Shown: positions 11,672 through 23,060 of the stretch, one piece after another | Layout: each line of letters opens with the position of its first letter | Numbering within the stretch: position 1 is the stretch's first letter | Program-made: the position numbers and the translations under genes | Notes under the pieces: model-generated | Seen by the model: the letters and a program-made list of their open reading frames with translations, nothing else | Databases searched by the model: none | Told to the model about the DNA's origin: nothing | NCBI GenBank assembly: GCA_022578965.1 | Contig: MU400809.1 | Span: forward strand, 1 to 37,615 | Reading direction: 5' to 3' | From: Xylaria sp. FL1777 | Lineage: Eukaryota; Ascomycota; Sordariomycetes; Xylariales; Xylariaceae | DNA: 37,615 bases

Positions 11672-13249
11672 TATTATTATTAATAACCTTGTTGTGTTAT
11701 TTTATAGCGCGGTTTTTTTATTTATGTACTTATAAGTAAAACTATATAAAAAGCTAAATAAAAACTTTATATAATAATGTTTATGTTATTACTTTAAAGT
11801 TTTTTTATTTTATAATAACTAGTTTTTATTAATTAGCTTGCTAAATAAAAAGTAATAGTTAAAAAGTAAAAAAACTTTTTTTAAAGCTTTTAAACTTTTT
11901 GCTTTTTTAAAAAGCATACAAAAGCTTTTTTTTTGTTTTTTAGAACTTTTAAGGAAGCATTTTTGCTTTTTTTGCTAGTTTTTTCTTTATTTTTTGCTTT
12001 TTTTTTTTTTATTTTTTTTTTATTTTAACTACTTTATTATATATTATTATTTTATTAGTAATAAATAGCTATTTTGCAATATTACTTATAACTTTAAGCT
12101 TTTTTATAGCTAGTTATAAGTTTTTATTAGTTTATAGTAGTTTAGCTATAAAGCTTTTTTATAATTGCTTTTTTTTATTTTTTAGTAAGTTATAATATAA
12201 AACTATATATTAAAAAGTTTTTTTTTTTTTATATATTTATAAAAAAGCGTAAAAAAGCTTAAAACTTTTTTTTTATGCAAAAATGTTTTTAGCTTTATTT
12301 TTTTAGTATATATTTGCATTATTATAGCTGTTTTATGTTTTAATAATTTATTATACTTTTTAAAAGCTTTATTTTTGCTAAGCTTTTGTTTAGCTATTAT
12401 TTAATAATTACTGCTTGTTTTAATTTAACTTTATTTGTTTATTTATTTTTTTTTTAGTATAATTTTAAGTTTTTTTTTTTTTAATTACTTTTTTTGTTAA
12501 AAGTTTAAAATTAACGTTAGATTTTTTTTAGCTATATTTTTATTATTGCTTATAAGCTTGCTTTTTGTTTAATTTTTAGCTTTTTAAGCTTTTATATTTT
12601 AAATAAAAGTTTTAATTTTTTTTGTTGTTTTTTAAATTAATTTTTTAGCTATTAAGCTTTTTATATAATATTTGCAAATTATTATTTTACTACTAAAATA
12701 TAAGTTAATAAAAAAAATCTTTATTTTAGTTTTTAAATGTTTTGTTTTAATTGCTTTAAAAGTTTTAGCTATATATTTAAAGCATTTATTTTAAGTTATT
12801 ACTAATAAATTAATAATACTTTTTGTTTTATTTTTTTTAAAGTTTTTATGTTAAGTTGTTATATTATAAGCTAAAATGCTTTATATTATTATAATATATA
12901 TTTGTTTTGCTTTTATTATATTATTACTTTATATAAAGTTTTATTGCTTAATTATTATATATAATTAAATGCTTAGTTTTTTTTTAAGCTTTACTAAATG
13001 TTTTTTTTATTTTATGTTTTTATTAAACTATACTTTTAAAAACTTTGCGTTATTTTTTAAATATACTATTACATTAAAAAGGTATATTATTTGCATAAAT
13101 GTTGTTTTATTACTAAAAAAGTGCATTAATTTGCTTTTTTATAGTATAAACTTTATTTTATATTATTTTGTTTAGCTTTTATACGTTTTTTATGCTATTT
13201 TTAAAGCTTTATAGTTTTACTTTATATTTAAGTTTGCTATAATAAAGTT

Positions 13250-13810
13250 AATATTATTAATAAAGCTAATTATTATTAGCTTTTAGTATATAATAAAGTT
13301 ATTATAAAGTATTAAAATATATAAAAAAAAAAAATAAAATAAAAGCGGGAATTTTTAAAAAACTTTAACTTTTAGCGCTATTAGCTAAAATATTGCTTTA
13401 TTAACGCAAAAATGCACTATATAATCTAATATAAAAAAATTTACCTATATAATTATTTAAAAAAAAAAGCTTTTTTATTACAAAATATATATTATTTTTT
13501 TTTATTAATAGTATTAAAAGCTTTTATAATGTTTAGTTATAATAAAAATGCTATGCTTTTTTTTACTAATTGCTTTTTTTACTGTTTTTAATATTAGTTT
13601 AATAGCTATATTTATTAATTTGTTTTATTTGTTGCTTATTTAATTATTTAGCAAAAAGCTTTTTTGCTTAATTACTTTTATTATATAGTAATATAGCTTT
13701 TTTTTTAGTATTTTTTTTACTATGTAAATAAATATAATAAAGCGTTATTTTTTAGCTGTTTTTTTAGTTTTTTTTTAACTTTTTAAGTTTAAATATAATT
13801 ATTATTTTTG
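13250..13810 (-). pseudogene. LINE reverse transcriptase remnant, copy 2
   Basis: This is the region homologous to the RT of LINE copy 1 (3423-3990). The minus strand at 13264-13250 has TTT ATT AAT AAT ATT where FADDT is expected. The other RT blocks occur upstream in the same order as in copy 1. The region is degraded by TAA/TAG stops and cannot encode an enzyme. Confidence 0.7.
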
Positions 13811-14804
13811 TTTGCTTAAATTATATTAAGTAGTACTTTAGTAAAAAGCTAGCAATATATAATATTGCTATTTTTTTTGCTAAAGCAAGTTTATAAGCTT
13901 TAAAAAAGCTATTAAATAATAAGTTATTTTTTAGCGCTTTTTATAGCGTTAATTTTTATATTAGCAATATTATATTTTTTTTTTTTATATTAATATTAAT
14001 TATAAACTTTTAATAATTATTATAAGTTAGGTTTTTTTTAAATATATTAAATAGGTTTACTAATAATGCAAAAAAATGGCGTTTTATTAATAAAGCTGTT
14101 TTTTTTTTAAAAGTATTAATAAAAAGCAGTTTATTTTTTGTTTATTTTAATAATAAAATTATAATAACTTTTAAAGCTAGCTTATAAGCAAATTTTGTTT
14201 ATTTAACTAAGCTTTATAATAACTTTAAATTTTTAAATGCTTTTATAAGTATTTATTTTTAGCTGTATTTTTATGCTTTTTTTATTTTATTACTAAAGGC
14301 TTTTTTTTTTTTAAAAGCTTGTTATACTGCTTTAGTTTTTTTGCTTTAAAATTTGCAGTATGCTTGTTTTATTTTCTTTTTTGTTTTAATTACTTCTAAA
14401 AATTACTAAAGTAATACTTAGTGTTTTTTTTTATAGTTTTTTTAAGCATTATTTTATTTGTTATTTTTACTAATTGCTAAATTAAAAAGTTAAAAGTATT
14501 ATTTAGCTTACTAAGTATATATAGCATATATATTTTTATAATAATAGCTTTTGCTTTTATAGCTACTTTATTTTTGTTTAGTTTAAGCTAGTTTTATTTT
14601 TTTGTTTTTTTTTAAATATTTTTATAAAGCTACTTTTAAATTAATTATAATTTTTAATGCTTTATAGTTTCAACTTAGCTATTTTAAGTTCTTTTAATAA
14701 ATAATAGTTAAGTTATTAAATATTTATACTAAGTTTATTATTAAGTTTTTTTGCTTATGTTTTATTTTAGTTATTTTTTTTTAAAGAATAGCTAACGTAA
14801 AATC

Positions 14805-14818
14805 TTATTATATAATAA
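14805..14818 (+). repeat. 14-bp duplication, left side of the 735-bp insertion
   Basis: TTATTATATAATAA is repeated exactly at 15554-15567. LINE copy 1 has it once (near 4983), so the duplication was created by the insertion. Confidence 0.82.
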
Positions 14819-15553
14819 TTTATATTATTTAAACAAACAGCCTATTAGCTATGCTAATAGCTATTTAGTAAGACTTTATATAAATAAAAACCTTTTTTAG
14901 AGCAAAAACTACTTATATATGCAAAGTATGCAATAGTTTTGCTATAAATTTTATTAATTTGCTGCTTTTTTTATATAATATTTTGCTTTTAAATTTTGTA
15001 CGCTAAGTTAGCAGCGCTTTTGCTTTATAATGCAAGGGTATAAAAATCGGCATGCTAATAAAAGGGTTTTTTGTTAATTAGTAATAAAGGCGCTTTTTTG
15101 CTAGCTTTAAGTTTTGCAAGCTATAAATAATATAATGTTAAGTACATTTTAAGCATTATATAGTGCTATATTTTTTATAAATTGCTTAGCGCTAAGTAAT
15201 AAGCTTTAAGTTTTAATTATGCTAAAAATATAAGCTGTTTACTATATAAAGAAACTAGTGCTTATATAGCATTAGCAGCAAAAGCTAAAGCTGCTTATTT
15301 TTATAGTAGCTAATATACTAAGTTAATTATTTATATTGCTACACTAGCAAAAAAGCAAAGTCTTTAAACTTTTAGCTTAACTATTTAACTTTTAATTTTT
15401 TATGCTTTTAGTGCAGCAAGCATGCAGTTTAAACCAAGCTAAAAACAAACCAACTTTTGTTTTAAAGCAAAACAACTATAAACTAAGCAAAACTTAAACC
15501 TATAACTTTAAAAAAAGTAGCTAAACGTATATTATTGTACTATTAAGCCGATT
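14819..15553. mobile_element. 735-bp unclassified insertion in LINE copy 2, less degraded than its surroundings
   Basis: The insertion is bounded by exact 14-bp duplications and has no counterpart elsewhere in the window. It keeps visibly more G and C, and more CpA/TpG, than the flanking elements, so it has suffered less RIP. I saw no terminal inverted repeats and no credible reading frame. The long duplication suggests movement by LINE machinery (a SINE-like or truncated LINE element). A TATTATTT-like edge on the left could be a tail if it lies on the minus strand. Near the left end is a perfect 8-bp stem hairpin (14842-14860). The family is unknown. Confidence 0.6.
14842..14860. other. perfect 8-bp hairpin (CTATTAGC / GCTAATAG)
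   Basis: CTATTAGC at 14842-14849 and its reverse complement GCTAATAG at 14853-14860 flank a 3-base loop, 23 bases inside the left edge of the 735-bp insertion. It could be a structural end of the element or chance. Confidence 0.5.
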
Positions 15554-15595
15554 TTATTATATAATAAACTTAAGCAGTTTATTTGCTTTTTAGCT

Positions 15596-15609
15596 TTTTT
15601 TGCTTTTTA
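15596..15609 (+). repeat. 14-bp target-site duplication, left side of LINE copy 3
   Basis: TTTTTTGCTTTTTA is repeated at 20753-20766. LINE copy 1 has the site uninterrupted near 5024-5038. Confidence 0.78.
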
Positions 15610-18600
15610 TATATTATTAATAACCTGCTATACTACTTTGTAGCGCAGTTTTTCTATTTATGTACTTATAAATAAAACTGTATAAAAAGCCAAATAAAAA
15701 CTTTATATAATAATATTTACGCTGCTACTTTAAAATTTCTTTACTTTATAATAACTAGTTTTTATTAATTAGCTTGCTAAATAAAAAATAATAGTTAAAA
15801 AGCAAAAAAACTTTTTTTAAAGCTTTTAAACCTTTTGTTTTTTTAAAAAGCACATAAAAGCTTTTTTTTTATTTTTTAAAACTTCTAAAAAAGCACTTTT
15901 GCTTTTTTTGCTAGTTTTTTTTTTATTTCTTGCTTTTTTTATTTTTTTTTTATTTTTTTTTTATTTTAACTACTTTATTATATATTGCTATTTTATTAAT
16001 AATAAATAGCTATTTTGTAATATTATTTATAGCTTTAAGCTTTTTTATAGCTAGTTATAAGTTTTTATTAGTTTATAATAGTTTAACTATAAAGCTTTTT
16101 TATAGCTGTTTTTTTTTATTTTTTAGCAAGTTATAATATAAAACTATATGCTAAAAAGTTTTTTTTTTTTTTATATATTTATAAAAAAGCGTAAAAAAGC
16201 TTAAAACTTTTTTTTTATGTAAAAATGTTTTTAGCTTTATTTTTTTAGTACATATTTGCATTATTATAGCTGTTTTATGTTTTAATAATTTATTATACTT
16301 TTTAAAAGCTTTATTTTTGCTAAGCTTTTGTTTAGCTATTATTTAATAATTGCTGCTTATTTTAATTTAATTTTATTTGCTTATTTATTTTTTTTTAGTA
16401 TAATTTTAAGTTTTTTTTTTTTTTAATTACTTTTTTTATTAAAAGTTTAAAGTTAACATTAGATTTTTTTTAGCTATACTTTTATTATTACTTATAAGCT
16501 TGCTTTTTGTTTAATTTTTAGCTTTTTAAGCTTTTATGTTTTAAATAAAAGTTTTAATTTTTTTTATTGCTTTTTAAATTAACTTTTTAGCTATTAAGCT
16601 TTTTATATAATGTTTATAAACTATTGCTTTATTGCTAAAATATAAGTTAATAAAAAAAATTTTTATTTTAGTTTTTAAATGCTTTGTTTTAGTTGCTTTA
16701 AAAGCTTTAGTTATATATTTAAAGCATTTATTTTAAGTTATTACTAGTAAATTAACAATACTTTTTGCTTTATTTTTTTTAAAGTTTTTATATTAAGTTG
16801 TTATACTATAAGCTAAAGTGCTTTATATTATTATAACATATATTTGCTTTGCTTTTATTATATTGCTGCTTTATATAAAGTTTTATAGTTTAATTATTAC
16901 ATATAATTAAATGCTTAGTTTTTTTTTAAGCTTTACTAAATGTTTTTTTTATTTTATGTTTTTATTAAACTATATTTTTAAAAACTTTGCATTATTTTTT
17001 AAATATACTATTATATTAAAAAGGTATATTATTTATATAAGCGCTGTTATATTATTAAAAAAGTATATTAATTTGCTTTTTTGCAATATAAACTTTATTT
17101 TATATTATTTTGCTTAGCTTTTATATGTTTTTTATGCTGCTTTTAAAGCTTTATAGTTTTGCTTTATATTTAAGTTTGCTATAATAAAATTAGTATTATT
17201 AATAAAGCTAACTATTATTAGCTTTTAATATATAGTAAAATTGTTATAAAATATTAAAATATATAAAAAAAAAAAAAATAATAAAAGTAAAAACCTTTAA
17301 AAAACTTTAGCTTTTAGCGCTATTAGCTAAAATATTGCTTTATTAAAACAAAAATATATTATATAATTTAATATAAAAAAGTTTACTTATATAACTATTT
17401 AAAAAAAAAAGCTTTTTTGTTATAAAATATATATTATTTTTTTTTATTAATAATATTAAAAGCTTTTATAATGTTTAACTATAATAAAAACGCTATACTT
17501 TTTTTGCTAATTGTTTTTTTTGTTATTTTTAATATTAGTTTAATAGCTACGTTTATTAATTTGTTTTGTTTATTATTTATTTAGTTATTTAACAAAAGAC
17601 TTTTTTGTTTAGCTACTTTTATTATGTAATAATATAGCTTTTTTTTTAGCACTTTTTCTACTATATAAATAAGCATAATAAAATGTTATTTTTTAGCTAT
17701 TTTTTTAGTTTTTTTTTGATTTTTTAGGTTTAAGTATAACTATTACTTTTGTTTGCTTAAATTGTACTAAGTAATACTTTAATAAAAAGCTAGCAATATA
17801 TAATATTGCTATTTTTTTTGCTAAAACAAGTTTATAAGCTTTAAAAAAGCTATTAAATAATAAATTATTTTTTAATGCTTTTTATAGCGCTAACTTTTAT
17901 ATTAATAATATTATATTTTTTTTTTGTATTAATATTAACTATAAACTTTTAGTAGCTATTATAAGTTAAGTTTTTTTTAAATATATTAAATAAGTTTGCT
18001 AATAATGCAAAAAAAAAGCGTTTTGCTAATAAAGCTATTTTTTTTTTAAAAATATTAACAAAAAATAGCTTATTTTTTATTTGTTTTAGTAATAAAATTG
18101 CAGTAATTTTTAAAGCTAACTTATAAGCAAACTTTGCTTATTTAGCTAAGCTTTATAATAACTTAAAATTTTTAGATGTTTTTATAAATGTTTGTTTTTA
18201 GCTGCATTTTTACGTTTTTTTTATTTTATTGCTAAAAGCTTTCTTTTTTTTTTTAAAAGCTTGCTATGCTACTTTAGTTCTTTTGTTTTAAAATTTGTAG
18301 TACGCCTGTTTTGTTTTTTTTTTTGTTTTAATTACTTTTAAAAACTACTAAAGTAATACTTAATATTTCTTTTTTATAGTTTTTATAAGCGTTATTTTAT
18401 TTGCTATTTTTATTAATTGCTAAATTAAAAAGTTAAAAATATTATTTAGCTTGCTAAATATATATAATATATACGTTTTTATAATAATAGCTTTTGCTTT
18501 TATAGCTGCTTTATTTTTGTTTAATTTAAGCTAGTTTTATTTTTTTGCTTTTTTTAAATATTTTTATAAAACTACTTTTAAGTTAATTATAACTTTTAAT

Positions 18601-20750
18601 GCTTTATAGTTAAAACTTAGCTATTTTAAGTTCTTTTAATAAATAATAGCTAAATTACTAAATATTTATATTAAGTTTATTGTTAAGCTTTTTTATTTAT
18701 GCTTTATTTTAATTACTTTTTTTTAAAAAATAATTAGCATAAAATTTTATTATATAATAAACTTAAGCAATTTATTTGCTTTTTAGCTTTTTTTGCTTTT
18801 TAAGTTTTATAATAAGTAATACAAGTTAAAGTTACTTATAAATATATAGTGTTTTTTTAGCTTGTTTATTTTACGTATTTTTTAAATTAAACTATATTAA
18901 ACTGTTTTTTTTTAATTTAGCAAATATATTAATTATAAAGTTATTACTAAGTTATTGCTGCTTATTATAACTTTTGCTTAGTTTTTATTAGCGTTTTTTG
19001 CTAGTATTTTTATTGCAATTTTTTTGTTTATATATAGCGCGGCTTTATTTTTTAACTAAATAACTTAATAGCTATTATTACTAAAATAATATATATTATT
19101 ATGTTTATTAATTATTAGCTTTTAAATTATTATATAATTAAAGCTATTATTTTGTAGCATATATGCTATATTGCTTTTAAATTTTGCAATGTTTTAAAAA
19201 GCAATATTATATATTATTAAGTTAATAAAAATAAGTTTTTGCTTGTATTGCTAGTTTGCTGTTTTTTTACTAGTAATCTTTTTTTATTTAGCTTTATAAA
19301 TACTAATGCTATTAGCATTTTTAAACTACTTTTATTTATTTTTTTGCTTATTACTGTTGCTTTTTTAATACTTTAAAAGTTTTTAAATTATAATATATAT
19401 ATTACTTTTGCTTTGTTTTTTTGTTTAACTTTTTTTTAGCAAGCTTTATTTTATGCTATATATGTTTTTTTGTAGTTTATATATTTTTGCTTTGCTTTTT
19501 GCGTTTTTATTAAGCAGCTTTTTTTATTTTTTTAGTGCTTTAAAGCTAAATAATAGCTATACTTTAAGTTTTTGCAGCAATATTTAGCTATATATTTATA
19601 TTTATAGCAATTAAAGCACTATATAACTTTAAGCTTTATAATAAAAAGTTTATAATTAAACAGCTAAGCTTTTTATAAAAAGCTATTTTTGTATATTATT
19701 TTAGTTATTATAATACTGCTTATATATAATAATATTAATATAAATTTAGTTTTTGCCTTTTTAGATAGCATTTTTTTGCACTTTATAACTTTAAAGTGTT
19801 TGCTATATAATAACTATAGTAAGTTTTTATTTAAGTATATTACTTTAATATGTTTTGCTAAAATGCTTTTTATTATTAGCGCTGCTTTTTTTTATTATAC
19901 TTTTAACTTTTTTTTAAAAGCTTTTATAATTTATTTTTTTTTTTTAGCTTTTTAAAGCATTATTTCTTTAAAAGTAATTACTGTATTTTTGCTATATAGC
20001 TTTTTAGCAGCAATTATATTATTGCTTATAAGCGCTATATTTATTGCTTTAATAATATTAGCTAGTATTTTGTTTTTAAAGTTATTAGCTTGTTTTTTAA
20101 TTTTAATTAGCACTTTTTTGTTTTGTTTAAATAGCATTATTTTATTATTACGGACTAGCTATAAAGCTGCTATTTATGCTTAAAATTTTAGCATGTTTAC
20201 GTTTAATAAAGTTTATTAAAAAAGCTTTTAAATAATATTTTTAATACTTTTTTAGTTAGCTTTTATAGTAGCATTTAAGTTATAGCAAGTTATAAATATA
20301 TTAAAGTTGTTTTTATTGTTAGGTTTTATGCTTTGCTAGCTTTTTTAGGCCTTTTTTAACGTGTGCGCTATTTGTGCTTTTTTTGCGTTTTTTTAAAAAA
20401 AGATTTCTTTTATTATCTTTTTTTTTGTTAGTAATTATAGTACTAGTTTTATAATTCTGTTAATTATTTCTTATATACTAAAAAGGTTATTAGCTTTATG
20501 TTTTTTATTAAAACGCTGCTATATTATAGTTATATTGCTAATAAGTTTTAATAGCACGTTAATTATATTTTTAACAAATAAGTTGTTTAATACTATTTTT
20601 CCGTTTTTTATTATATTTATATTTCGTAAATAAAGTGCAACTTACTTAGTAAATAAAAGTTATTACACTAATTTTAGCGATTTTAATTATTTAATAATTA
20701 AGCTTAAACTTACAAAGTTATAGTTAAATATAAAAAATTTAAAAAAGGTC
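15610..20750 (-). mobile_element. LINE copy 3, full-length-like, inserted into LINE copy 2
   Basis: It aligns end to end with LINE copy 1 (1845-6986) and has essentially the same length. The minus strand starts with the conserved GACC end and finishes with a short TAA tail. Two extra C bases at 20751-20752 separate the GGTC end from the target duplication. The RT catalytic block is at 17206-17192. Because it sits inside LINE copy 2, it is one of the youngest insertions of the left half, yet it is also heavily mutated, so RIP continued after it arrived. Confidence 0.88.
17190..17760 (-). pseudogene. LINE reverse transcriptase remnant, copy 3
   Basis: This is the homologue of the copy 1 RT. 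The minus strand reads SFINNTN over 17209-17190, where a FADDT/FVDDT block is expected, with Asp codons changed to AAT. The motif A and motif B regions lie upstream in the same order as in copy 1. All frames contain TAA/TAG stops. It is inactive. Confidence 0.72.
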
Positions 20751-20752
20751 CC

Positions 20753-21076
20753 TTTTTTGCTTTTTAAGTTTTATAATAAATAATAAAAGTTAAAATTACT
20801 TATAAATATATAATGTTTTTTTAGCTTGCTTGCTTTATATATTTTTTAAATTAAACTATGTTATATTTTCTTTTTTAATTTAGCAAATATATTAACTATA
20901 AAATTATTATTAAATTATTATTGCTTATTATAATCTTTGCTTAATTTTTACTAGCGTTTTTTGCTAGTATCTTTATTGCAATTTTTTTGTTTATATATAG
21001 TATAGCTTTACTTTTTAACTAAATAATTTAATAGCTACTATTATTAAAACAATATATATTGTTATGTTTATTAATT
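20753..21076 (-). mobile_element. LINE copy 2, remaining 5' part, truncated at about 21076
   Basis: LINE copy 2 resumes with the 14-bp duplication and aligns with about 5026-5349 of LINE copy 1, then similarity stops. The 5' 1.64 kb found in copies 1 and 3 is absent, so copy 2 is 5'-truncated. A clean target duplication for copy 2 could not be proven; TTTACTAA before its tail resembles TTTATTAA at the right junction. Confidence 0.78.
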
Positions 21077-21152
21077 TAATATAAACTAAAAAAAGGACTT
21101 TATATTTATAAGGTTTAGCTATAGTAGTATCTTTATTATAGCTATAATAGCT
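21077..21152. other. short unassigned flank between LINE copy 2 and gypsy copy A
   Basis: This 76-bp stretch matches neither LINE nor gypsy sequence in the window. It ends with TAGCT (21148-21152), the left target duplication of gypsy copy A. It is the left side of the site into which gypsy A inserted; the right side resumes at 28888. Confidence 0.6.
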
Positions 21153-21669
21153 TGTTACGAAATGGGCTAACTAAGCTAGTTAAAAGGCTAGGTGTGAAAA
21201 AAGCATACGCAAAAGGAGTTCTATTTGTTAAAAAGATATATATTTAAACTACTATAGGGGTTTAATGCATGAACTTAATAAACTTAAGCGTTAAGTTTAT
21301 TAAGCTTTAGATTTAATGGACTTAAGCGTTAAGTTTATTAAGCTTCGAACTTAAAACAATATAACATTAAGTTTATTAAAAGAAGCAATGTTTATGGATT
21401 ACTACTACTGTTTTTTTTGTTTATATAATTATGCATTTTTTATATTTAATTATTTATTTAGTTTTAGTTCTTTAGCTATTAATTTTTTATAACTGCTAAG
21501 CATTAATATATTTATTACTTTTAAATCTTTTAAAACTTTTATTAATGCATAGTAGTAAAAGTACTTTAAAAACTTTTTTAATGAACTACTATTAAAGATT
21601 TTATTATTACCTGCAAATTAAAACTTTAAAAGTAAACCTGTTATATTAATATATAATAAGTTTATTATA
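21153..21669 (+). repeat. 5' LTR of gypsy copy A
   Basis: It is directly repeated at 28371-28887 with the same 517-bp length. It contains two tandem 38-bp units around a palindromic core (21277-21301 and 21315-21340), while the LTR of copy C has one. The LTRs would have carried the promoter and polyadenylation signals; I cannot assign a TATA box in such AT-rich sequence. It keeps slightly more G and C than the 3' LTR. Confidence 0.92.
21277..21340. repeat. 38-bp tandem repeat with palindromic core inside the LTR
   Basis: AATAAACTTAA, GCG, TTAAGTTTATT at 21277-21301 forms a perfect 11-bp stem with a 3-base loop. CTTAAGCGTTAAGTTTATT occurs again 38 bases downstream (from 21321). The 3' LTR has the same pair at about 28495-28560. 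A palindrome at this place in an LTR may be a protein-binding site or an RNA hairpin; this is inference. Confidence 0.75.
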
Positions 21670-22328
21670 TTTTAATAGCTTTTTAATTAATAAAACTTAA
21701 TATATAAAAACAAATATTAGTATAAAAAGTTAAGTAATAAATAATTTATAAAATAAATTTTTAAAAGTATACTAAAAAAATATTTAAAAAATAAAAATGC
21801 TAAATAGTATTATATAAGTAAGCCTTGCTTAATAACTAATAAAACTAAATTTAAGTTATACTACTAAAAACAAAAAGTTAAGAATTAAGTTTAAAGATTT
21901 TAAAAATCTTTAAAACTAATAATATATTAAAATAATAAACTTTAGTATTTTTACTAGCTACTTTTATTAAAAAAAAAGCAGTAATAAAAAAAAAAAAGTT
22001 AAGCAGTAGTAATAAAAAAAAACTAACGTTAATACTAGCGCTATAAAGCAAACTAATTATTTTAACTTAAAGAATAGCTTAAATATTAAACGTTATAACT
22101 TTTAAACTAGTATAAATATTAGCTATAGTAATTAAAGCAATAATAATAACTGCTATTATAATAATAAGTTAAAGCTTTAAACAAGTAATTATATTATAAC
22201 TAATATTAATATTACTACTAGTAAACTTAACGCTTACTTTTATTATTATTATATTTAAAGTAATAATTTAAAATAAAAAATCTAACTTTTTACTACTATT
22301 ATTATTTTTACTATTAAGATTATTTATA
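21670..22328 (+). other. leader region of gypsy copy A between 5' LTR and gag
   Basis: This 660-bp region follows the LTR. The tRNA primer-binding site should lie directly after 21669, but the sequence there is too mutated to assign a tRNA. It is rich in TAATAA/ATTATT runs, including an ATTATTATT tract near 22235-22310 that could be the start of a degraded acidic or Asn-rich N-terminus of Gag. No other feature was seen. Confidence 0.5.
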
Positions 22329-23060
22329 ATGTTAAAAATGCTAAACATTAAAAGTTTTAAACTTATTGCTTTAAAGCTTTATAATAAATCTATAAATATA
22401 AAAGCTTTTTTAATTTACGTTAAACTTTATTTAAAATAGCACTTTATTATTATTACAAAAAAAGATTAAAAAGTAATAATTATTTTATAATTTTTGTTAA
22501 AAAAAGTACTAAAATAGTTTTAATTTATTTTAAAGGATTTTTTAAAAGCTAATAAGTTAACTAACTTTAAGCTAAAAACAAAAAAGATTTTTAAAAACTA
22601 CATTAAGTTTAAAAATCAAATAAAAGCATTATTTAAAAATACTTAAAAAGTAGAATACATAAAAAAAGCATTTTACTGTTTAAAATAAATAAAAGCAGCA
22701 ATAAATTATGCTATAAAATTTAAACAATTAATAGCAATTTTAAGATTGCTTAAGCTTATATTGTTTTATTTATTTTATAGTAAACTTAAAACTTAAGTTT
22801 AAAACAAACTATACAAAATAAATAAACTAATAAAAATTAATATATATATTAATATAGCTATTATAATTAATTAACGATTATTTAATTAGTACTTTAAAAC
22901 TAAAAGAACTAAAAAAAACAAAAAAAAGAATATTTAAAAAAGTATTAAATAAAAGTTTAAGCAAATTAGTAAAGTTTAGAAATAATAACTCTAAAATATA
23001 TTTAAAGTTAAATGTTATAACTACAAAAAAAAAGAATACTTTTAAAAATAATGCTAATTT
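22329..23060 (+). pseudogene. gypsy gag remnant with zinc knuckle, copy A
   Basis: From an ATG at 22329 the frame reads MLKMLNIKSFK and continues through the capsid-like blocks KIFKNYIKFKNQIKALFKN and KKAFYCLK*IKAAINYAIKF, typical of fungal Ty3/gypsy Gag. At 23013-23054 a zinc knuckle with spacing CX2CX4HX4C can be recognised: TGT...TAC (Cys to Tyr), then TAC (His to Tyr), then TGC. Both lost ligands are single RIP-type changes. The start is a guess, since upstream codons could also belong to the frame. Gag would have formed the particle shell. Phase is uncertain between the capsid part and the knuckle. Confidence 0.72.

Larger units (their letters stand above)
11672..15609 (-). mobile_element. 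LINE copy 2, 3' portion (carries a 735-bp insertion, then split by LINE copy 3)
   Basis: It aligns with 1845 to about 5040 of LINE copy 1, with the TAA tail at its left edge. It is interrupted at 14819-15553 by an unrelated 735-bp element. At 15610 the next LINE is inserted, and this copy resumes at 20753. RT motifs are present, with the catalytic block at 13264-13250 reading as FADDT with both Asp lost. Like the other LINE copies it is inactive. Confidence 0.85.

Noticed and set aside
15480..15553. Possible RNA polymerase III A and B boxes on the minus strand of the 735-bp insertion
   Set aside because: GGTTTAAGTTTT resembles a RIP-damaged B box and TAGCTACTTT an A box, but the match is too weak and the spacing unproven; a SINE call is not supported.
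19952..20137. Open frame of 61 codons on the LINE sense strand in copy 3
   Set aside because: It is a short Lys/Ile/Asn-rich frame without a recognised motif. It may be a scrap of the LINE 5' coding region but does not support a separate gene.
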